Shown here: in pieces, positions 57,996-64,000 of the stretch
How positions within the stretch are numbered: position 1 is the first letter of the stretch
How the letters are laid out: each line of letters starts with the position of its first letter
Assembly (NCBI GenBank): GCA_036426205.1
Contig: CM071570.1
Span: 139,144,754-139,208,753 of the forward strand
Origin: Ascaphus truei
Lineage: Eukaryota; Chordata; Amphibia; Anura; Ascaphidae
Length of the DNA stretch: 64,000 bases
Direction of reading: 5' to 3'
Made by a program: the position numbers and the translations under genes
The notes under the pieces: generated by a model
The model's database searches: none
Seen by the model: the letters and a program-made list of their open reading frames with translations, nothing else
Told to the model about the DNA's origin: nothing

Positions 57996-59100
57996 CAGGT
58001 TGAATTGCAATTAGATTTTTTAAGACAACAACTTGCGTTCGCCCACTTGAGTTTCTCGACGGTATTGCAGACAACGCTAAAATGCAATTTTCTGCACTCG
58101 ATCAAAACACTAGTAAACTTGCGTCTTAACGTGGGAAAATTTCAAGAAGTCTCAAGCCAACACAGGGTGTGCAAAGGAATACAACCCGTGAAATGATCGG
58201 ATAACGGCCACTATATCTATTTTTTGCAGAAGTTTTTTTTTTCAACCGCAATTATATGATGGGAGTAAGAACTATCATGCAGGTTCATTGTGATGTGCGG
58301 GATCACTTTGTTTGCTTCATATTAATATAGAACAGCAAATAAAGGGAACGATTGTTCCTTTTAGGTTTGCAAACCTATTAATATACCGTGTTTTCTCTCA
58401 TCATGCACTTTATCAATTAGATACTATTTTAGACAGAGAATTTACTTAATTTAGAAAGATCTATTGTTCATAGATGAGACACGGTCTCAATGTATTTGAT
58501 TGAGTGATTTACTATATTATATGTAATTTTGTAGGGGAAATGTTGCCATGTGTGAAATCTAAATCTAAATATATATATATATATATATATTTAGATAAGT
58601 GACTAATTTATGTCAATAAATGGCATTTCAATGAGTGCACATCTACTGGGATGATTATTTTTCTGTCTCTATCTTTTTAATTAGTACTCCCACTGGAGTA
58701 GAAGTGTTCGTCTGTTGCCTCCACTGTTGGGACATTGGACGTGATCCAACACAAAATATCTGAGCTACGTTACATGTCTACATTCTAAGAAGTGTCTGGC
58801 CACAGGAGATTCCTCTTTCTCTAAGGTCATGTCAGACTTTTGTTGGTATAATCATTGTTTTATTCAATTGGAGGTCTGACTAACATAAAGGATCCCACAT
58901 AGGGCATGGGTTGTGTTTGCTTTAAAATGCCCTATCACCTGGTATAGAATCCTCTAAATGTAATCACCTTCCCACTCCGTGGGTTATTGTATTTCTCTCC
59001 CCGTATAATACTGTTGCAGTGACAGTAGTCTAAACATAGAAATTTCCCCTTCTTGTTAGTTAACAGTACTTGCTGTTTAATGCCAGTTTCCATGTCGGCC
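57996..59100. other. AT-rich stretch without recognised content
   Basis: A (TA)n run at about 58566-58592. Nothing else recognised before the L1 fragment. Confidence 0.4.
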
Positions 59101-59108
59101 ATAACCAA

Positions 59109-59885
59109 TTAGTCACCAAGATTTTTATCTTTCCAACTGGAAAGGTAGCTTGAATTTAGCCCAAGGGGAAAGTCAGGATTTTCAAATAGATGTGTCAGCC
59201 TACAGGGGGTAAAAAGCAATTTAAATTTGTGTGAAGAACTTAATAACTCAATAACTGGAAGTAGATAGTCAGTCACATACAGAGTTCTTAGTTGACCATA
59301 GAAGAGCCGATAGGCCATCTCGTTCGAAAATGATGATTCGATATCGACCCAACATTTAATGCCCTTATCTAAACACCTTAAGGCAATCTGTCTAAGGTGT
59401 GTGGCCAAGTAATAACGCCTTACATCTGGAACCGCAAGATCTCCTTGAAAGAGGTAGAGAATCCGTGGAAGGAAGTTCATTTTCATGGAGTTTATCAGAC
59501 CTATCCAAGAAATATTTAAATTTGGACCATTGCCAGAGGTTATTTTTAAGCACACTTATCAATGAAATAGGTCTTTGTAGTTGGCCATTAGCTTAATTCC
59601 CAGATATGTAATTGCTCCCTGGCACCACCTGAAATTGAAATTAAATCATATCAATTTGATATCCTCCTTGACCAAATTTATATTTTGTTATTATTTATTT
59701 TAAAACCTGAGCTTTTTTAAACACGTCTAATTCTTGAAATAGGTTTGAGATGGATGTAAAGGGTCTGGTGATGCACAATAAAATACTGTCTGCGTATAAC
59801 GAGACTTTATATGAAGTATCTTTTATCTGTAAACCTCTAAATGTCTGGGATGGCCCTAATGAGTTAAATATTTTATCGGTACGTT
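59109..59885 (-). pseudogene. L1-clade LINE ORF2 fragment
   Basis: Minus strand. Upstream part near 59710-59840: SYKVSLYADSILLCITRP, the RT catalytic block normally read as FADD. Downstream: ISWIGLINSMKMNFLPRILY then LFQ (59390-59500), followed by LAVPDVRRYYLATHLRQIAL, the post-RT region of L1 ORF2. Stops and frame changes between them and the D-to-S change in YADS show it is dead. Confidence 0.88.
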
Positions 59886-60255
59886 ACTGCCATTTATCCT
59901 ATTGATAACCATAACGCATATCCACAAAGGTAATTTGCGTTACGATTCACTCACATAAACGCAAAAAATATCGCATTGATAACTTTTAACGGACACATGG
60001 CTTACTCCTATGTTAACGAGCCATTTACCTAGCATCGTAGATCCTCAAACCTCCGTTCATGTTAGCGCATGGAAATAACGCTGCGATAACTGGGTCACAC
60101 CAAAATCTGCTGTCACTGGCATCCAGACCATGATTATCATAGCGTTATTTCTGGGAATAGCTGACAAGCAATGTACTGAGTATAGTACTTAACCCTTTCA
60201 TTACAAAAAGTTAGCTGTGTCATACAAAGATATATACGGTATATTAGGGATAATA
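59886..60255. other. Unclassified repeat-like stretch
   Basis: CATAACGC, TTATCATAGCGTTATTTC and GATAACTTTTAACG phrases recur in both orientations, suggesting a small DNA element; ends not defined. Confidence 0.3.
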
Positions 60256-60257
60256 TA

Positions 60258-61828
60258 CAGTTGTGTGAAAAAGAAAGTACACCCTCTTTGAAGTCCATGG
60301 TTTTACATATCAGGACATAATAACAATCATCTGTTCCTTAGCAGGTCTTAAAATACAGCCTCAGATGAAAACCAACACATGACATATTACACCGTGTCAT
60401 GATTTATTTTACAAAAATAAAGCCAAAATGGAGAAGCCATGTTTGAAAAGCTGAGTACACCTTCTGATTCAATAGCTTGTAGAACCAACTTTAGCAGCAA
60501 TAACTTGAAGTAATCGTTTTCTGTATGATTTTATCAGTCTCTCACATCGTTGTGGAGGAATTTTGGCCCACTCTTCTTTACAACATTGCTTCAGTTCATT
60601 GAGGTTTGTGGGCATTTGTTTATGCACAGCTCTCTTAAGGTCCAGCCACAGCATTTCAATCGGGTTGAGGTCTGGACTTTGACTGGGCCATTGCAACACC
60701 TTGATTCTTTTCTTTTTCAGCCAGTCTGTTGTAGATTTGCTGGTGTGCTTGGGATCATTGTCCTGTTGCATGACCCAATTTCGGCCAAGCTTTAGCTGTC
60801 GGACAGATGGCCTCACATTTGACTCTAGAATACTTTGGTATACAGAGGAGTTCATGGTCCACTCAATGACTGCAAGGTTCCCAGGTCCTGTGGCTGCAAA
60901 ACAAGCCCAAATCATCACCCCTCCACCACCGTGCTTCACAGTTGGCATGAAGTGTTTGTGCTGATATGCTGTGTTTGGTTTTCGCCAAACATTTCCACTT
61001 TGGTGTCGTCTGTCCAAAGGACATTGTTCCAGAAGTCTTGTGGTTTGTTCAGATGCAACTTTGCAAACCTAAGCCGTGCTGCCATGTTCTTTTTAGAGAG
61101 AAGAGGCTTTCTCCTGGCAACCCTTCCAAACAACCCATACTTGTTCAGTCTTTTTCTAATTGTACTGTCATGAATTTTAACATTTAACATGCTAACTGAG
61201 GCTTGTAGAGTCTGAGATGTAATTCTTGTTTTTTTTGCAATTTCTCTGAGCATTGCACGGTCTGACCTTGGGGTGAATTTGCTGGGACGTCCACTGTTGG
61301 GAAGATTGACAACTGTCTTGAATGTTTTCCAATTTTGAATAATCTTTCTCACTGTAGAATGATGGACTTTAAATTGTTTGGAAATGGCCTTATAACTCTT
61401 CCCAGATTGATGGGCAGCAACAATTGCTTCTCTAAGATCATTGCTGATGTCTTTCCTCCTTGGCATTGTGTTAACACACACCTGAATGCTCCAGACCAGC
61501 AAACTACTAAAACGTTGGCTTTTATAGATGTGGTCACAGTTGCTGATGATCAATTAATCAAGGGCATTTGATTAGCAGAACCTGTCTGCTACTTAGCATC
61601 TTAATTCCCATGGAAGCAGTAAGGGTGTATTTTTCACACACAGCTTCTCCATTTTTGCTTTATTTTTGTTAAATAAATCATGACACTGTGTAATATGTCA
61701 TGTGCTGTTCACCTGAGGTTGTATTTACCTAATTTTTAGACCTGCTAAGGAACAGATGATTGTTATTATGTCCTGATATGTAAAACCATGGAATCCAAAG
61801 AGGGTGTACTTTCTTTTTCACACAACTG
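60258..61828 (-). mobile_element. Tc1-like transposon with about 210-bp inverted repeats
   Basis: 1571 bp bounded by TA on both sides (60256-60257, 61829-61830). Ends CAGTTGTGTGAAAAAGAAAG are inverted at the other side, and homology of the ends extends about 210 bp with the TACACCCTCTTTG word at the outer end and a related TACACC word at the inner end, the IR/DR layout of many Tc1 elements. Encodes a transposase on the minus strand with one frame break. Ends are well preserved, so this is a young insertion. Confidence 0.97.
60469..61466 (-). pseudogene. Tc1 transposase, one frame break
   Basis: Starts MPRRKDISNDLREAIVAAHQ. An N-terminal paired-like helix-turn-helix region (AISKQFKVHHSTVRKIIQNW) precedes a GRPSKF linker. 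Catalytic residues lie in WTDDTKVE, MQQDNDPKHTS and SPDLNPIEMLW, with DD34E spacing (34 residues between the second Asp and Glu). The frame changes near 60985-61000, just after the first catalytic Asp, apparently through a small deletion. The C-terminal part then runs to a stop at 60469. As it stands it cannot make a full transposase. Confidence 0.95.
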
Positions 61829-62078
61829 TAAATGCTGAAAAGCCTCAAAACTATAGTATGGTTTTCAGTGATTAAAGTGAAAGTAGGCTATGTTTGTGTG
61901 ATCTAATATGGTACACACTGTAATCATGACTATTAAATATGGTTGCACAATACTGTACATCCATACATACCTCTACAATATTAATAAATAACTTTTAATA
62001 ATGTAAAATTACAATAAATGAAAGGGCACTATAAATAATGAAAAAACTTTAAGTGTAAATATGTTAAAGTTATTCATA

Positions 62079-62290
62079 TTATAATACAGAAACGAGCATA
62101 TTACAGGTTCTAGTAATATAGTCTGGACTGCTGCCTTTTGGATAGTCACTATGGACCGGGTGAGCAGCACGGAAAGATCTCCACTTTCTGCAGTACTCAT
62201 AGGTCCAGCCAGGATGTTTCCTCAGACTACAGCCCTGAGCCTTTGCATATTCTGCTTTAATATGGCCATCTTTTCCAAACCCACAAACAG
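62079..62290 (-). CDS. Internal or terminal coding exon, unidentified gene
   Basis: A long pyrimidine tract and TGTACAG acceptor precede (A)VCGFGKDGHIKAEYAKAQGC, then KHPGWTYEYCRKWRSFRAAH and SDYPKGSSPDYITRT, continuing to a TAA at 62079. The two leading bases fit exactly the phase left by the exon at 62851-62952. The frame could also leave through a weak donor (GTATTA near 62088) to join 49209 in phase. Tyr/Trp/Arg-rich, without obvious enzyme motifs, in style like small axonemal proteins; that likeness is only an impression. Confidence 0.6.
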
Positions 62291-62662
62291 CTGTACACAT
62301 TTGGAGGTAGAGAGCGATAGGAAGAGAAAGAGACCTTGTGACATTTAGATTTTTTTTTAAATGCAGTGAAGTAAAGTTGGTAAAAATATAATTTATCACA
62401 GACAGTTATTACAGTGATTTAATGCATGGCAATTTCAGAGAAAATCTTAGTAGAAACGTGTGCAGAGCAGACAACGATAGTCAAGAACAAGCCCATATTC
62501 TGTCAAAAAAAATAGATTAACTCACAGCAGCATCTACTGATTGATTTATCGCACTTTTAGGAAAGGAATTAATAACATTGCAGTTTGAATAGTCAGAAAT
62601 TGAACTACACTCTTCTCTGCTGGAAGGTTAGCATTCATGTTACAAGCCCCTGCAGCAGTAAA

Positions 62663-62796
62663 AGGCTGTGCTTATAGTGCCGGCGACGCGACAAAACAAA
62701 TGCATTGCCGCCATCGCGTGCGCTGACGGAGCGACGGTTTGGTCGCGATCGCTGGAAGTCATCTCTAGTGTCGCCAGCACCATAAGCGTAGCCAAA
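62663..62796. mobile_element. 134-bp MITE between the two upstream exons
   Basis: AGGCTGTGCTTATAGTGCCG on the left, and inverted TTGGCTACGCTTATGGTGCTG on the right, both running into GGCGACG/GGCGACA. Same family as 9951-10200. Confidence 0.75.
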
Positions 62797-62850
62797 GGAA
62801 CAATGCAATGTTTGAGAAGGAAATAATAGGTATTGCACACACTCCATCAC

Positions 62851-62952
62851 CCATGTTAAACGTTTTTCTCCAAGGATTCAAATCAATGTTATACAGAGGA
62901 TCCACGATTGGAGGGGTTGGGAGAGGCTGTCCAAAGTTATTCATGTAAATGG
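62851..62952 (-). CDS. Internal coding exon, unidentified gene
   Basis: Acceptor TTTTTTAATAG, then (..)IYMNNFGQPLPTPPIVDPLY and NIDLNPWRKTFNM, ending with one base before a GTGATG donor (phase 1). The 102-nt length and compatible phases with 62079-62290 support a real exon. Earlier exons would be at higher coordinates, probably beyond the window; the in-frame Met could also be a start. Not recognised. Confidence 0.6.
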
Positions 62953-62990
62953 CTATTAAAAAATATAGTAGTATTGTAGAAGGGTAACGC

Positions 62991-63735
62991 ATCCCCCCGT
63001 CTCTACTTTTGCTGCAAGAATGTCCAGCCTAAATGTTGGCAAGTGTATACATTTTTGTAAATAAAATGCCGAAGACTGGTTTACTTGATGTTGAAGTACT
63101 GTATCAGTCAGGCATATTAAGGTTCCTCACGTAACTCTTTGTACAGTACATCTGATTTTCCTGAAACAGTGCAAACAGGTCAACTTGTTATTGTTGCTTT
63201 ATAAAGCAGTGTTTAAAGAGATGTTTACTGTTCTAAAGGACAGTAGCAAATCTTTATACACTTCAATCTTTCTGTCATAACCATCATCTCACATTTAAGA
63301 TGGCCGATTCCAGACTCCAGAGGTAGATAGGTAGGGTGATGTTACATTTATTTATTTATTTATTGTATTTATTTCAGTTTGTTCATATACAGTATATCTA
63401 TAACATGTTGTCACTTCGTGTATACTTTACCTTTGATCTATAATAGTGTGACAAGATAATGATATTGTGCCTTGAATAACTTTTTAAATGCGTTGTTTCC
63501 TTGAAGGACAGTTTAAGATTGTAACCAGTGTGTAGTGTACAGAAATAACAATATCACAATATAACAATATAACAATGCAAACACATTCATTTCTTTTATC
63601 CAATGTAATGGGTTATGTAATGGGATCTGGAAGGAGCTATTGCATTGATTCGGTGAGGCCAATAAAGAAATCAATTATACCTCAATTCCCTTTAACTAGT
63701 AGAATATATGGGAGAAAGCAGCAACATTAATTATT
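62991..63735. other. Stretch without recognised content
   Basis: AT-rich, a TTTATTTA run near 63348-63375. No exon found that could extend the unidentified upstream gene. Confidence 0.35.
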
Positions 63736-63749
63736 TAACCCCTTCACTG

Positions 63750-64000
63750 TCAGAGGGGCCCACAATGCGGAGTGAGTGAGTAAAGGCACTGACTGTAAAA
63801 CAATGACACTGAGTGTGAAGCAGGGGAGCCTGGTTCAATTCCCGGTGTTGGCTCCTTGTGACCTTGGGCAGTCACTTTATCTCCTTGTGAATCAGGCACC
63901 AAAAAAATAGATTGTAAGCTTATTTGGGTTTGTAAAAATTCCCATGTGCTGCGTACCACGCACTATACTGTAATTGTGAAGCGCTTTGAGTCCCATTGGG
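63750..64000 (+). mobile_element. tRNA-derived SINE with L2-like tail, cut by the window end
   Basis: B-box-like GGTTCAATTCC at about 63832-63842 in a tRNA-related head, a CORE/MIR-like body (GTGACCTTGGGCAGTCACTT), and a tail AAGCGCTTTGAGTCCCATTG shared with L2-type LINEs. The element runs off the window. Confidence 0.8.

Noticed and set aside
1..64000. CRISPR arrays, bacterial operons, integrated viruses
   Set aside because: The sequence is vertebrate; no spaced palindromic repeat array, and no retroviral gag, protease or envelope motifs were seen.
1..64000. Functional tRNA or rRNA genes
   Set aside because: Only SINE-type B-box remnants were found; no complete cloverleaf or rRNA segment recognised by eye. 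A covariance-model scan would settle this.

Overview
The window is vertebrate nuclear DNA, and its repeat mixture points to an anuran amphibian: Penelope-like elements with hammerhead-type motifs, a Tc1-like element, CR1 and L1 LINE pieces, TTAA- and TTA-flanked MITEs, and a tRNA-derived SINE with an L2-like tail. The species cannot be told. Genes occupy only a few percent of the sequence; the rest is intron and transposon-derived DNA. There is one 39-base N gap (27037-27075), and there are signs of misassembly around it.

Main gene. The minus strand carries an apparently complete UBE2J1 gene (ER-anchored ubiquitin-conjugating enzyme of ER-associated degradation) in eight coding exons: 44595-44625, 30704-30777, 20817-20948, 20627-20711, 18317-18422, 17085-17208, 7522-7623 and 1366-1638. 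All splice phases agree. The CDS is 927 nt and encodes 308 aa, with the catalytic cysteine at residue 91 and a C-terminal tail anchor. The GC-rich promoter (about 44450-44830) holds a 32-bp repeat of GC boxes alternating with TGACGTG motifs, which resemble unfolded-protein-response elements.

Other gene-like signals. Upstream of UBE2J1 on the same strand lie three well-formed exons of an unidentified gene (62851-62952, 62079-62290, and a terminal exon at 49024-49209 with a poly(A) signal). Inside UBE2J1 intron 7 there is a first exon with an ideal Kozak context and donor site (6030-6089), and a possible terminal exon (4469-4575), both of unknown identity.

Repeats by region. 5.65-7.11 kb and 21.36-27.40 kb are inverted copies of one element carrying CA/GT and G-rich minisatellites. 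10.9-16.7 kb is a head-to-head pair of Penelope-like elements meeting in a palindrome. 20.36-26.85 kb is a 3.3-kb tandem duplication carrying UBE2J1 exons 3 and 4, the second copy damaged by small indels, probably an assembly artefact. 27.6-28.3 kb holds a CR1 fragment with an insertion flanked by a 53-bp duplication. 35.4-37.8 kb holds a pair of 296-bp direct repeats. 42-46 kb has MITEs around the promoter. 53.8-57 kb has diverged repeats with a 1-kb insertion carrying a hammerhead-like core. 59.1-59.9 kb is an L1 piece, 60.26-61.83 kb a nearly intact Tc1 element, and the window ends in a SINE.
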